DNA of 64,000 nt from Echinicola salinicaeni. Lineage in GTDB: Bacteria > Bacteroidota > Bacteroidia > Cytophagales > Cyclobacteriaceae. A program made the translations under genes and the position numbers. Shown here piece after piece: positions 55,771 to 64,000 of this stretch. Under the pieces are notes generated by a model. That model was not told the DNA's origin. It was given only the letters and a program-made list of their open reading frames with translations, and did no database searches. The stretch lies in assembly GCF_014280965.1 (NCBI RefSeq), contig NZ_JACODZ010000006.1:124001-188000 (forward strand). Reading direction: 5' to 3'. Every line of letters starts with the position of its first letter. The first letter of the stretch is position 1.

Positions 55771-56538
55771 ATGAAAAAGGTACTTTATTTAAGTTTTTTC
55801 TGCCTTTGGGGCATGGTAGCCTGTTCCAAGAAGAATATTCCTTCAAAAACTGAAGACAATCAAGAAACCATGGCTCAAAACATTGATTACGATATTGATT
55901 TCAAAGCCTCTGGCAACGAGCCCTTCTGGTCTCTGAAAATTGATTTTGACAAAGGTATGGTATTCAATACCCTCTCAGGTTATGAAATTATTACTCCTGT
56001 TCCTGAGCCTATCCGAATTCAGGATGTGAACGGAATCAGCTATAGAGCAGAAACAGAAAAAGGCAGCCTATATGTTACGATCATCAAAGGTAAATGCCAA
56101 GATACAATGGCCGATAAAGCGTTTGGTTATAAGGTAAGAATACAAACCAAACTATCATCCGAAAATGATTATCAAGACTATAAGGGCTGTGGAGACTATC
56201 AGGGTGACTATAGGCTTAATGACATATGGGCATTGGAAAGTATCAATGGAGAAAATCTATTTGAAGGTGCTAAGCCACCAAATATGGAATTCAACCTAAT
56301 AGAAAATCGCTTTTACGGATTTGGCGGATGCAACAGGATAAATGGTTCTTTCAGCTTGGGAGATCAAAAAATCCAATTTGGAAAAGCTCTTTCCACCATG
56401 ATGGCCTGCCCAAAAATGGAGCAAGAAGGAATTTTCACTTCTAAAATCAATGATCAGGAATATGAATATCAAATTGAAGAAGGCATCCTTACCTTAAGCA
56501 ATGATGAAACAGTAATGATCTTCAAAAAGATAGATTAA
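55771..56538 (+). CDS. META/HslJ-domain lipoprotein with COG3650-like domain
   Basis: This 255-residue lipoprotein has a signal peptide ending in GMVACSKK (Cys18). A COG3650-like domain (DIDFKASGNEPFWSLKIDF, TIIKGKCQDTMADKAFGYKVRI) is followed by a META domain (NDIWALESINGENL, FGGCNRINGSFSL, TMMACPKMEQEGIF). META/HslJ proteins are linked to stress or novobiocin resistance in enterics. It is monocistronic with a terminator shared with the convergent sulfatase. Confidence 0.9.
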   Translation: MKKVLYLSFFCLWGMVACSKKNIPSKTEDNQETMAQNIDYDIDFKASGNEPFWSLKIDFDKGMVFNTLSGYEIITPVPEPIRIQDVNGISYRAETEKGSLYVTIIKGKCQDTMADKAFGYKVRIQTKLSSENDYQDYKGCGDYQGDYRLNDIWALESINGENLFEGAKPPNMEFNLIENRFYGFGGCNRINGSFSLGDQKIQFGKALSTMMACPKMEQEGIFTSKINDQEYEYQIEEGILTLSNDETVMIFKKID

Positions 56539-56550
56539 GAATAAAAAAAT

Positions 56551-56583
56551 AAGGGGAAACGGTCTGTGCCATTTCCCCTTTAT
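56551..56583. terminator. Terminator between META lipoprotein and sulfatase
   Basis: AAGGGGAAA pairs with TTTCCCCTT, with A-rich and T-rich flanks. The two genes converge here. Confidence 0.8.
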
Positions 56584-56586
56584 TAT

Positions 56587-58005
56587 TTAATACTTCTCCA
56601 AGTCAAATCGATCAGGATGAAGTTCATTATATTTTTTATCATCCTTCAATCCTAGAAAAACAGGGGCCATAAGCATACTCAACCAGTTATTGAAAGATTT
56701 TAACATGCTTATGGCTTTTTTCTCTTCTGCCAAAGGGTTGGACTCTCCTATATCATTGGTAATATGGAATAGCATTTCCTTTTCACCATCCACATTGACC
56801 ATTTTATAATCACCCTTACGGATAGCGTAAGCTTTTTTATCATACATTCTCCATTGTAAGGATTTGTGAGGTGCTCCATTTTCCTCTCCAGTCAGGTAAG
56901 GGATTAGGTTCACACCATCCAACTTATTTTTGGGCTTGACCTTGGCTAGTGCTGCCGCAGTGGCAAAAATATCCAAGCTAATAATAGGATGGTCATAGAC
57001 CTGCGCAGCAGGAATAGTTCCAGGCCATTGAACAGCAAAAGGAACCCTGATACCACCTTCCCAAAGTGATCCCTTAGTGCCTCGCAAGGCCCCATTATCG
57101 GATGCATTATGTGGTTCTGGCCCACCATTATCTGACAAGAAAAATACCAAGGTATTATCACTAATTTCCAATTCCTCCAATTTATCCAAGACGCTCCCTA
57201 CGCCATCATCCACAGCACTAACCATTGCCGCATAGGTTTTTCTTTTCTTATCAGTAATATGATCAAATCGACTCAAATACTTCTCGGTAGCCTGAAGTGG
57301 AGTATGAGGAGCATTATAAGCCAAATAAATAAAGAAGGGATTGTCCTTGTTTCTGCCTATAAAATCTACTGCCTCCCTGGATAGTGCATCTGTAAGGTAT
57401 TCCTTTTCCTCCACCCTCGTATCATTCTTCAAAAGCTTGGTTCTATATGCAGCATATTGACTTTCTATTTCTGAAATATCGTTTAATGTCAAATCTTCAG
57501 GGAAATAATAATGCCCTCCAGTTAGGAAGCCATAAAATTCAGTAAATCCCCTTTTCAAAGGTCTTTGGCTTTCATGTGCTCCTAAATGCCACTTTCCCAA
57601 AGCTAAACTTTTATATCCTCCTCTGCTCAGCGTCTTGGCCATTGTTTCTTCAGAAAGAGGGAGACCCTGGCTGGGATCATTAGGGGCAAAAAGCGGATTG
57701 CGGCTAAAACCAAACCTCCCCTGATATCGGCCAGTAATCAAGCCTGCCCTACTGGGACCACATACTGCGTAACTAACATATCCATTAGTGAACTTGACAC
57801 CATTATTGGCAATTCTATCAATATTTGGTGTTGGGATTTCTGTCGAGCCATTAAAGCTCACATCATTATAGCCAAGGTCATCGGCCAAAACAATGATAAT
57901 ATTGGGACTTGTTTGGGTATTTTTCTTTTGTGCGAAACAAAGGAAATTAACCAAACAAATAGCCATTGATAAGATTAAAACTTTTGGTAAAACTACTTTC
58001 GTCAT
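56587..58005 (-). CDS. Family S1 sulfatase (arylsulfatase type)
   Basis: This 472-residue secreted sulfatase has a signal peptide (about 1-26). Metal Asp42-Asp43 lie in VLADDLGYNDV. The nucleophile motif CGPSR is at Cys82, GKWHLG is intact, and the metal site FLSDNGGPEPHNASDN is present. All key residues look functional. It is divergent from the siderophore receptor with a 363-base spacer. No SusCD pair is adjacent, so the substrate cannot be named. Confidence 0.94.
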   Translation of the reverse strand: MTKVVLPKVLILSMAICLVNFLCFAQKKNTQTSPNIIIVLADDLGYNDVSFNGSTEIPTPNIDRIANNGVKFTNGYVSYAVCGPSRAGLITGRYQGRFGFSRNPLFAPNDPSQGLPLSEETMAKTLSRGGYKSLALGKWHLGAHESQRPLKRGFTEFYGFLTGGHYYFPEDLTLNDISEIESQYAAYRTKLLKNDTRVEEKEYLTDALSREAVDFIGRNKDNPFFIYLAYNAPHTPLQATEKYLSRFDHITDKKRKTYAAMVSAVDDGVGSVLDKLEELEISDNTLVFFLSDNGGPEPHNASDNGALRGTKGSLWEGGIRVPFAVQWPGTIPAAQVYDHPIISLDIFATAAALAKVKPKNKLDGVNLIPYLTGEENGAPHKSLQWRMYDKKAYAIRKGDYKMVNVDGEKEMLFHITNDIGESNPLAEEKKAISMLKSFNNWLSMLMAPVFLGLKDDKKYNELHPDRFDLEKY

Positions 58006-58271
58006 CTGTGATTTTTGATTAAGTGGGGTCTATTGTCCCGAATTTAATCAAGTTTCTTGGTAATCAAATGAGCACTACGATTTTACAGCTTCTACTCCTT
58101 ATATTTCATAAGCTTTTTAATTAATTACACTTCGTTTTCGTAAAGTCCCTCTAAATAGAAATTGAAAGCATTTCACTTAGATCTAACAAATAAAAAGTGC
58201 TAATGTCCTAAAATAAAGAATATAAAATTTCAATAAGCCAATTTCTAAGATTAACCCACTACTATCATTAA

Positions 58272-58287
58272 TAAGAATAAATCTAAA
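58272..58287. promoter_or_regulatory. Fur-box-like repeat, upstream copy
   Basis: TAAGAATAAATCTAAA lies 17 bases upstream of the -33 element. Two bases differ from the copy at 58342, exactly 70 bases away. The form (AGAAT..TCTAAA) is imperfectly palindromic, as Fur sites are. Confidence 0.5.
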
Positions 58288-58303
58288 TAAAACTAAAAAT
58301 TGC

Positions 58304-58334
58304 TTGCTGGACAATTAATTCAGCTTTACTTTTG
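58304..58334 (+). promoter_or_regulatory. Promoter of the siderophore receptor gene
   Basis: TTG at 58304-58306 and a perfect -7 TACTTTTG at 58327-58334 are 20 bases apart, a good Bacteroidota promoter. Transcription would start near 58340, within or beside the second Fur-like repeat. Confidence 0.65.
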
Positions 58335-58341
58335 CCTTCAT

Positions 58342-58357
58342 TAAGAATTAGTCTAAA
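58342..58357. promoter_or_regulatory. Fur-box-like repeat over the predicted start site
   Basis: TAAGAATTAGTCTAAA overlaps the predicted transcription start and lies 12 bases before the receptor ATG at 58369. A repressor here would block initiation. The Fur assignment is an inference from position and gene function. Confidence 0.5.
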
Positions 58358-58368
58358 TAGAATCTAAG

Positions 58369-60828
58369 ATGAAAAAAGGATTACTTTTCGCTCTATTTGT
58401 TTGTTTAAGCTCTTTTATAATGGCTCAAACAGGCCAGTTAGAAGGAACAGTTATAGATGAAAAGGGAAAAAAGATTGAATTTATCAATGTCCTTATTGAA
58501 GGAACGGACTTGGGTATTTTAACTGATGAAGAAGGGACATTTCATTTCGATAATGTTCCTGTAGGCACTCAAACTGTTAAATTCAGTTCTTTTGCATATG
58601 AAACAGTGACCAAACAAGTCCAAATCAGTTCGGGAAAAACAAGCCAAATTGAAATAAGCCTGGCTGAAGGCCAACTGGAACTACAAACTGTAGAAATCCT
58701 AGGTAGAGCTGAAACCAGTTATAAAAACACCAATTCATTTATCGGCACCAAATCTTCCACACCCATAAAAAATGTCCCTCAATCCATTGGCTATGTTACC
58801 AAGGAACTAGCACTGGACCAAGGCGCATTCAGGGTAAATGATATCGTCAAAAATATCAGTGGGGTCAACCAATTTACTTTCTATAACGATATTACCATCC
58901 GAGGCCACCGTATCAAGGGGCAGGATATTTCAGGCAATTTGGTAAATGGCATGCGTTCATTCACTAGCTTTTGGAAACAACAATTAATTCCACATATTGA
59001 GAGAGTAGAAGTCATCAAAGGCCCTGCCTCTGCACTTTTTGGAAATGCATCTGCTGGAGGTACCATTAACAGGGTAACCAAAAAGCCATTGACAGAATCC
59101 AGACAATCCATCACTTCGACAGTTGGCAGTTTCAATACTTTCAGGGTTTTGGGAGACTTTACCGGCCCAATGACAGAAGACAGGACCTTGCTTTACCGCC
59201 TCAACTTGGGTTATGAAAACTCTGGAAACTTCCGTGACCTTCAATATGACAAAAACCTGGTGGTAGCACCTTCTTTTTCCTTCCTTCCATCTGATAAAAC
59301 CAGACTTAATCTGGACATCGTATACCAAAACTCAGACGGTAGATTGGACAGGGGACAGGCAGTATTTGGAGATGGGAATCTATATTCTGTTCCTATCACC
59401 AAGGCCTTGAATGCTGCAAACGATTATTTGAAGGAAGAAAGTGTTAACGCAACCATATCTCTTCGCCATGAATTTACTGAAGGTTTAAGCTTTAATTCCA
59501 TCTATATGAGGTCTAATTATCAAGAGGACCTATTGGAACACCGAAGCAATAATAAATACGCTGCACTCGGTGACGGAAGCTTAGATCCTGAAAAAGTGGA
59601 GATGAGGATGTCCATCAGAAAAAGAAGCTGGAGCAATAATAATTTCAACAATTACTTCAACTATAATTTCAATACAGGAAGTGTCAGTCATAAAGTATTA
59701 TTGGGCTATGATTACTTCCAGCAGGTCCTTCATCCAGGAGGTTCACAAATACAGGCAAGGGGCTATTTATTGGCTGATGGAAGTGGTGCTACTAATTCCT
59801 TCAATATTGCCAACAAAGACCAATATGCACTGGATGCAGATGGCAACCCTATTCCTGTAGTACCACATTTTGATCTGACAGACCCATTTGCCAACCAGAT
59901 CAGGGATATCAGTAAGTACTTGTACAGCACTAATATTTTCGCTCAGTCTCAGCTTTATTCCAATGGGATATATATTCAGGAACAAGCGACCATTGGTAAA
60001 CTCCAAGTACTTTTGGGATTGAGACAAGAATACTATACAGATGTACTGAATTATAAAAGTGAAGATGAGGAAAAAGTCACCCAAAACGCCTTGATTCCAA
60101 GAGTGGGCTTGGTTTATGAACTTAAGCCTAATATCAACCTTTATGGTACTTATGTTCAAGGTTATCAGCCTCAGACAGCCAGCGTTATCAACAACCCACT
60201 TGCAGGAGGACCTTTTGATCCTTTGACCAGTGAATTAAAAGAAATTGGTGCAAAGAGCGATTGGTTTGAAGGCAGATTAAGTGCCTCGATGGCCCTTTAT
60301 TACCTTACAGAAAAAGGAGCCTTGTACAATGCCAATGAACCAGGAAACCCAGATCTTTTGGTACAAACAGGCAAAAATGTTTCCCAAGGATTTGAATTGG
60401 ACCTTTCTGGGAAAATCAATGACAACTGGAGCTTGGTAGCTAACTATTCTTTCAATGAAGCGACTATTGAGGAAAGTGATGATGAAAACCTTATCGGAAG
60501 GCAAAAACCCAATGCACCAAAGCATGCAGGTAATATCTGGACTAAGTATATCATTAGTGAAGGTTCCTTTAAAGGACTTGGTTTTGGTCTGGGCGCCAAC
60601 TTTGTTACGGAAAGATATGGTTCGCTAGGATCAACTGCAGAACCGCCAGTATTTCCTTCCTATCAATTAGTAGATGCTGCGGTCTATTACAAAATGAAAA
60701 AATTCCAGATCCAGATGAACATCAACAACGTGCTGGATAAAAAACATTGGGTAGGTGGATATGACTACCTAAGAGCCTTCCCAGGTGCTCCTAGAAATGT
60801 AATGACCACCATTTCCTATGTCTTCTAA
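58369..60828 (+). CDS. TonB-dependent siderophore receptor
   Basis: This 819-residue outer-membrane receptor of the FhuE/FoxA-like group has a signal peptide (1-19) and a carboxypeptidase-D-like domain (about 22-105; LEGTVIDEKGKKIEFINVLI). A siderophore-type plug follows (NVPQSIGYVTKELALDQGAFRVNDIVKNISGV, IERVEVIKGPASALFGNASAGGTIN). The barrel ends LRAFPGAPRNVMTTISYVF. There is no STN domain. It imports ferric siderophores using TonB. A PepSY membrane protein and small genes follow, fitting an iron-acquisition operon. Confidence 0.94.
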   Translation: MKKGLLFALFVCLSSFIMAQTGQLEGTVIDEKGKKIEFINVLIEGTDLGILTDEEGTFHFDNVPVGTQTVKFSSFAYETVTKQVQISSGKTSQIEISLAEGQLELQTVEILGRAETSYKNTNSFIGTKSSTPIKNVPQSIGYVTKELALDQGAFRVNDIVKNISGVNQFTFYNDITIRGHRIKGQDISGNLVNGMRSFTSFWKQQLIPHIERVEVIKGPASALFGNASAGGTINRVTKKPLTESRQSITSTVGSFNTFRVLGDFTGPMTEDRTLLYRLNLGYENSGNFRDLQYDKNLVVAPSFSFLPSDKTRLNLDIVYQNSDGRLDRGQAVFGDGNLYSVPITKALNAANDYLKEESVNATISLRHEFTEGLSFNSIYMRSNYQEDLLEHRSNNKYAALGDGSLDPEKVEMRMSIRKRSWSNNNFNNYFNYNFNTGSVSHKVLLGYDYFQQVLHPGGSQIQARGYLLADGSGATNSFNIANKDQYALDADGNPIPVVPHFDLTDPFANQIRDISKYLYSTNIFAQSQLYSNGIYIQEQATIGKLQVLLGLRQEYYTDVLNYKSEDEEKVTQNALIPRVGLVYELKPNINLYGTYVQGYQPQTASVINNPLAGGPFDPLTSELKEIGAKSDWFEGRLSASMALYYLTEKGALYNANEPGNPDLLVQTGKNVSQGFELDLSGKINDNWSLVANYSFNEATIEESDDENLIGRQKPNAPKHAGNIWTKYIISEGSFKGLGFGLGANFVTERYGSLGSTAEPPVFPSYQLVDAAVYYKMKKFQIQMNINNVLDKKHWVGGYDYLRAFPGAPRNVMTTISYVF

Positions 60829-60856
60829 ATTAATACACTACCTAAAATTATAACAC

Positions 60857-60887
60857 AAAACTTCCAGTTTAGCACTGGAAGTTTTTT
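60857..60887 (+). terminator. Terminator or attenuator between receptor and PepSY gene
   Basis: AAAACTTCCAG, seven bases, CTGGAAGTTTT, then TT. It is a clear intrinsic terminator form but lies between genes that look functionally linked, so it may set relative expression. Confidence 0.75.
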
Positions 60888-60899
60888 GAGTTTATAAAT

Positions 60900-62207
60900 A
60901 TGAATACAAAACTACTTTGGCGGATTCATAACTGGATAGGACTTTATACAGGTTTGGTGATTGCATTCCTATGTATCACTGGTGCCGCAGCCCTTTTTCG
61001 TCCGGAAATTGACAGGGTCCTCAACCCGCATTTGACCAAAGTAGAAAAGCAATCCAAGACCGTATCTTTAACCGAGGCAGTGAATAAAGCTTTGGCCGCC
61101 AATCCGGACAAAAATCTTTTTGAGGTGGAGCTACCGAAGGCTTACGTCGACACCTGGAACATCCGCCTTAAACCCAAAAAAGCCCAAGACTTATACCCCA
61201 TGTTTTGGGAGGTTTATATCAATCCTTACACCGGAGAAATTCTAGGTCAAAGAAACTATTTTGAGACATTCAGCTATTACCTCAGGAATATCCACGTAAG
61301 GCTTTATGAAGCTGAATTTGGCAGACAAATAATAGGACTGGCAGGAATTGCCCTATTGATTTCTACCATTACAGGCTTCCTCATTTACGGAAAATTCATG
61401 AAAACGCATGCTTTTGGTGAAATCCGTAAAAAAAACACGCGCATCACACAAGGAGATATCCATAAAATGATTGGTGTGGCCACCTTGGTATTTAACTTCG
61501 TAATCGCCGTCACTGGTGCTTGGCTTGGTCTGCAGGTATATCTGATGCAAGTTGCTGATATGGACTTGCCAAATAATTATGTGAGACAAGAAAAACTCCT
61601 TAGTAAAGCCGAAGACACCGTCTATCCCCTAGATTATGACTTAATACTCGATAGGATCAAAGCAGAGTTTCCTGAAATGCAACCTTGGAATATCCGCCCT
61701 ACCACCAATGGGGAGGCTTTGATTCATGTATATGGAAATGTTAAAGGTCAAACCTATGAAAGAAGGTCCAATAAGCTGGTCCTAGACAAAGAAGATTATG
61801 CAAAGCTCCACCAATATAATATCAGTGATCAGGATTTCGGAGCAAAACTATTCTTTGTCCAGGAATCCTTCCATTTTGGAGACTTTGCGGGGCTTCCTCT
61901 GAAATTATTGTATTGCTTTCTTGCTTTATGCTCCGCCTATTTGTCCTTAAGTGGTTTTATCATCTATCTTGAGCGTACAAAAAAACACCGAGAAAAAGCC
62001 TCCAAGCCTACTCCTGTCAAGCACATATTAATAAAATGGTCCTTAGGTATGCTTTTCTTTTTGGTATTCATAGCCATTTTAAGCACTAATTTTGGCATTG
62101 GTATCCCTTCCTTGATCGTAACCACTTTGGTATATGGTGGCTTCCTGATTTTGATTTTAAAAGGCTTAGGAAAAAGCTTCCTCCAAAAATTAACAACCAA
62201 GAAATGA
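60900..62207 (+). CDS. PepSY-associated TM protein (iron-regulated, PiuB-like)
   Basis: This 435-residue inner-membrane protein has four or more helices and PepSY domains. Features are RIHNWIGLYTGLVIAFLCITGAAALF, NIHVRLYEAEFGRQIIGLAGIALLISTITGFLIY and DIHKMIGVATLVFNFVIAVTGAWLGL. Members of this family near siderophore receptors probably reduce or release iron from siderophores in the periplasm. The next gene overlaps its end by four bases (ATGA). Confidence 0.93.
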   Translation: MNTKLLWRIHNWIGLYTGLVIAFLCITGAAALFRPEIDRVLNPHLTKVEKQSKTVSLTEAVNKALAANPDKNLFEVELPKAYVDTWNIRLKPKKAQDLYPMFWEVYINPYTGEILGQRNYFETFSYYLRNIHVRLYEAEFGRQIIGLAGIALLISTITGFLIYGKFMKTHAFGEIRKKNTRITQGDIHKMIGVATLVFNFVIAVTGAWLGLQVYLMQVADMDLPNNYVRQEKLLSKAEDTVYPLDYDLILDRIKAEFPEMQPWNIRPTTNGEALIHVYGNVKGQTYERRSNKLVLDKEDYAKLHQYNISDQDFGAKLFFVQESFHFGDFAGLPLKLLYCFLALCSAYLSLSGFIIYLERTKKHREKASKPTPVKHILIKWSLGMLFFLVFIAILSTNFGIGIPSLIVTTLVYGGFLILILKGLGKSFLQKLTTKK

Positions 62208-62512
62208 AAAACAGGATACAGCAATTCAACCAACATTACCTGGTTCCTTTAGTCCTTGCTTTGGGAATGGTTTCCTTGGTGTTTTTCCTATATTCAGTTT
62301 CAGAGTGGTTGAGTACTCCAAGTCTTATTGATTCCGATAACTTCTATTATTATACAGGAAAAGGATCTTGGTCGGAATATCAGCAAGCCAACCAATTCAA
62401 TTCATTCACCTACCTTTTGGCTACAGCCTCATGCACATGGGCGGCTCTCGCCAAAAACAAGTGGATAAGTATATTGGCCATCATCATCAGTATCCTAGCC
62501 TTCAGCTTTTGA
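62204..62512 (+). CDS. Small membrane protein coupled to PepSY gene
   Basis: This 102-residue protein has helices at about 12-36 (LVPLVLALGMVSLVFFLYSVSEWL) and near the C terminus (KWISILAIIISILAFSF). The ATGA overlap with the PepSY gene suggests translational coupling. Function is unknown, but the position suits a role in iron uptake. I do not recognise a family. Confidence 0.75.
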   Translation: MKNRIQQFNQHYLVPLVLALGMVSLVFFLYSVSEWLSTPSLIDSDNFYYYTGKGSWSEYQQANQFNSFTYLLATASCTWAALAKNKWISILAIIISILAFSF

Positions 62513-62706
62513 ACCTGCCATATCATTTTTGGTGCTGCCGAAATAAAACTTAATTCCTACTAAGATCATGGATATTTCCATATAATATTGATCAAAATCA
62601 TTCATCTATTATCCAATCTCCCCAGTAGACTATTATTCATATAGTGAATTAATGATTTTATGCTTAATATTAATTTTCAATAGATTTAAAGCTCAATAGA
62701 ATTCAT

Positions 62707-63213
62707 ATGCGTACTCAGGCCCAGTCATCAAAAGAGTATTTCAAAAACATGTCAATTCTTTATCGCATGTTACTAATTACACAGTTCGTTTTTTTTACTG
62801 CAGCCTATTTTTTGACCGAAAAAACTGAACAAATGGATGCGACTTTCCACTTGTTTTTGAAATTTCTGATTCCAAGCCTTGTATTAGCTTCCATTTTTGG
62901 CAGCAACATCTATTTCAAAAAGCAATTGAGTAAGCTCAAACAAGATAATTCATTGAAGGACAAACTGACGGATTATATTACGGCTTTAGTAGTCAAATAT
63001 GCCCTATTGGAAGTCCCTGCAATCATCGCTATCGTTGCCTATTTTATAAGTGCAGATTGGCTATTCTTGGGACTTGCTGGCACAATGATCATTATATTCC
63101 TCCTTCACAAACCTTCCCAGTCAAAAACCATTTCAGAATTGTCCCTCAATCCCGAGGAAAAACGAAAGGTATTGGATCCAAAAGCCATGGTTTCAGAGAT
63201 TAAAATTAGATAG
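62707..63213 (+). CDS. Membrane protein of unknown function
   Basis: This 168-residue protein has about four membrane helices (MLLITQFVFFTAAYFLT; FLIPSLVLASIFGSNIYF; VVKYALLEVPAIIAIVAYFIS; WLFLGLAGTMIIIFLLH) and a soluble C terminus with LSLNPEEKRKVLDP. It is conserved-looking but unassigned. It lies 194 bases after the PepSY group, and a sulfatase follows. Confidence 0.75.
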   Translation: MRTQAQSSKEYFKNMSILYRMLLITQFVFFTAAYFLTEKTEQMDATFHLFLKFLIPSLVLASIFGSNIYFKKQLSKLKQDNSLKDKLTDYITALVVKYALLEVPAIIAIVAYFISADWLFLGLAGTMIIIFLLHKPSQSKTISELSLNPEEKRKVLDPKAMVSEIKIR

Positions 63214-63288
63214 GCAAGCCCAATACCAAATATTAGATTCACCATCAAAGTCAAGCCTTAGAGATTGGCTTTATTTATCCTATATATT

Positions 63289-64000
63289 ATGAATATCAAA
63301 ACCCAAGTTATCTTATTTATTGCATCATTAATTTTTGCTACCTCATGTAAAGAAAAGGAACCTTCCTCATCAAAGCCCAATATCATCCTGATATATGCTG
63401 ATGATTTAGGAAAAGGATTACTCAGCCATGAAGGCCAGCAATATATCAACACCCCCAATATCGACCGATTGGCAGCGGAAGGAATGCGTTTTACCAATGC
63501 CAGTGGAAGTATGCTTTGTGCACCAGCAAGAGCTGCTTTAATCACAGGCTTGCATGATTGTCATGAAGATGGATTTGAAATTACTAACGCAAAACTATAT
63601 GAGGGGATCAGTACAGGAAAATACCAGCATGAGGAAATAGAATCCATGATCAATTCAGCCCTCAGTCCCATTCCCGAAGATCAAGTATTTCTGGGTCAAG
63701 TGGCACAAGATGCTGGCTATACCACTGCACAGTTTGGAAAGTTGGAATGGGGTTTCTCAGCTTCCCATATGCAGATGAAACGCCATGGCTGGGACCACTA
63801 TTTAGGATATTTGGACCATGTGCGCGCTCATGGTTTCTATCCGCCCTTTCTATTTGAAGATGGGGAATTAGTAGAAATTCCCGGTAATACGCTAATCAAT
63901 GGTGGAAAAAGCATTGAAATGGAAACTGAAGAAGCTTATAGGGAAAGATGGGACATGAACGGAAAGGAAGTATATTCCCAAAATCTGTTTATGGAAAAAG
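63289..64000 (+). CDS. Lipoprotein family S1 sulfatase (3' end outside window)
   Basis: ATG 63289 opens a frame that stays open to the window end (237 codons plus one base). A signal peptide ends in FATSC at Cys20, so it is a lipoprotein. Metal Asp38-Asp39 lie in IYADDLGKG, and the nucleophile motif CAPAR is at Cys77. The usual GKWHLG is replaced by GKLEWGF, followed by HGWDHYLGYLDHVRAHGFYPP, which I associate with a subgroup of planctomycete and Bacteroidota sulfatases. The substrate is unknown. Confidence 0.92.
   Translation, partial: MNIKTQVILFIASLIFATSCKEKEPSSSKPNIILIYADDLGKGLLSHEGQQYINTPNIDRLAAEGMRFTNASGSMLCAPARAALITGLHDCHEDGFEITNAKLYEGISTGKYQHEEIESMINSALSPIPEDQVFLGQVAQDAGYTTAQFGKLEWGFSASHMQMKRHGWDHYLGYLDHVRAHGFYPPFLFEDGELVEIPGNTLINGGKSIEMETEEAYRERWDMNGKEVYSQNLFMEK

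Larger units (their letters stand above)
58006..58368. other. Divergent promoter region between sulfatase and siderophore receptor
   Basis: This AT-rich spacer has no ORF. It holds two near-identical Fur-box-like repeats and a complete -33/-7 promoter for the receptor, described separately. Confidence 0.6.

Noticed and set aside
1-64000. tRNA, rRNA, CRISPR arrays, insertion sequences and prophage
   Set aside because: I looked for cloverleaf-like and repeat-spacer patterns, transposases, integrases and phage genes and saw none. Small RNAs cannot be excluded without a covariance-model search.

Overview
The window is chromosomal DNA from a Bacteroidota bacterium, most likely a marine member of the Cytophagales (Cyclobacteriaceae-like). 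The grounds are two SusC/SusD outer-membrane glycan-uptake pairs, an ECF sigma factor with a FecR/DUF4974 anti-sigma factor, four formylglycine-type sulfatases, Gfo/Idh/MocA oxidoreductases, AT-rich spacers and several TAnnTTTG-type -7 promoter elements. Genus is inferred from gene style only. I see no rRNA, tRNA, CRISPR array, insertion sequence or prophage.

Layout. 1-9.8 kb (+ strand): the 3' end of a Gfo/Idh/MocA oxidoreductase, an unusual DUF4242/cyclase-like/AraC regulator, a SusC/SusD pair, a lipoprotein of unknown function and the methionine sulfoxide reductases MsrB and MsrA. 9.8-19.5 kb (- strand): a polysaccharide-utilisation-type locus read as sigma factor, FecR, SusC with an STN domain, SusD, sulfatase, followed by a TetR regulator. 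A strong hairpin separates SusD from the sulfatase. 19.9-26.8 kb: a 49-residue small protein, a LemA/TPM/TPM operon, a 1094-residue PAS/GAF histidine kinase and a retropepsin-like protease with a PDZ domain. 27-30.6 kb: a Fur-family regulator, a cluster of DnaA boxes with the architecture of a replication origin, a CLC channel with CBS domains and MazG. 30.6-40.8 kb (mostly +): an NqrM-like small Cys protein, GlmM, a cysteine desulfurase, a threonine dehydratase/serine racemase-like enzyme (-), an M23 peptidase, an MscS channel, a HEXXH metalloprotease, a second Fur and a YcxB-like protein.

41-49 kb: a Tat-exported Gfo/Idh/MocA protein, a solitary ABC ATPase with altered catalytic residues, OxyR with both redox cysteines, an M20 dipeptidase and DsbD. 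48.6-52.5 kb (-): a sulfatase, a LysR regulator and a YeiH-type putative sulfate exporter in one co-directional run. 52.5-58 kb: TrpB2, YdeI/OmdA, SRPBCC, Crp/Fnr, a META-domain lipoprotein and a sulfatase. 58.3-64 kb (+): a TonB-dependent siderophore receptor, a PepSY membrane protein and two small membrane proteins, then a lipoprotein sulfatase that runs off the window. The receptor promoter is bracketed by two Fur-box-like repeats.

Themes are sulfated-glycan use (SusCD, sulfatases, possible sulfate export), iron and redox homeostasis (two Fur proteins, OxyR, Msr proteins, DsbD, siderophore receptor plus PepSY) and envelope functions. The signal I rate highest is the candidate chromosomal origin at 27.68-27.84 kb. 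Genes to its left (9.8-26.8 kb) run leftward, and most genes just to its right (30.6-40.8 kb) run rightward.
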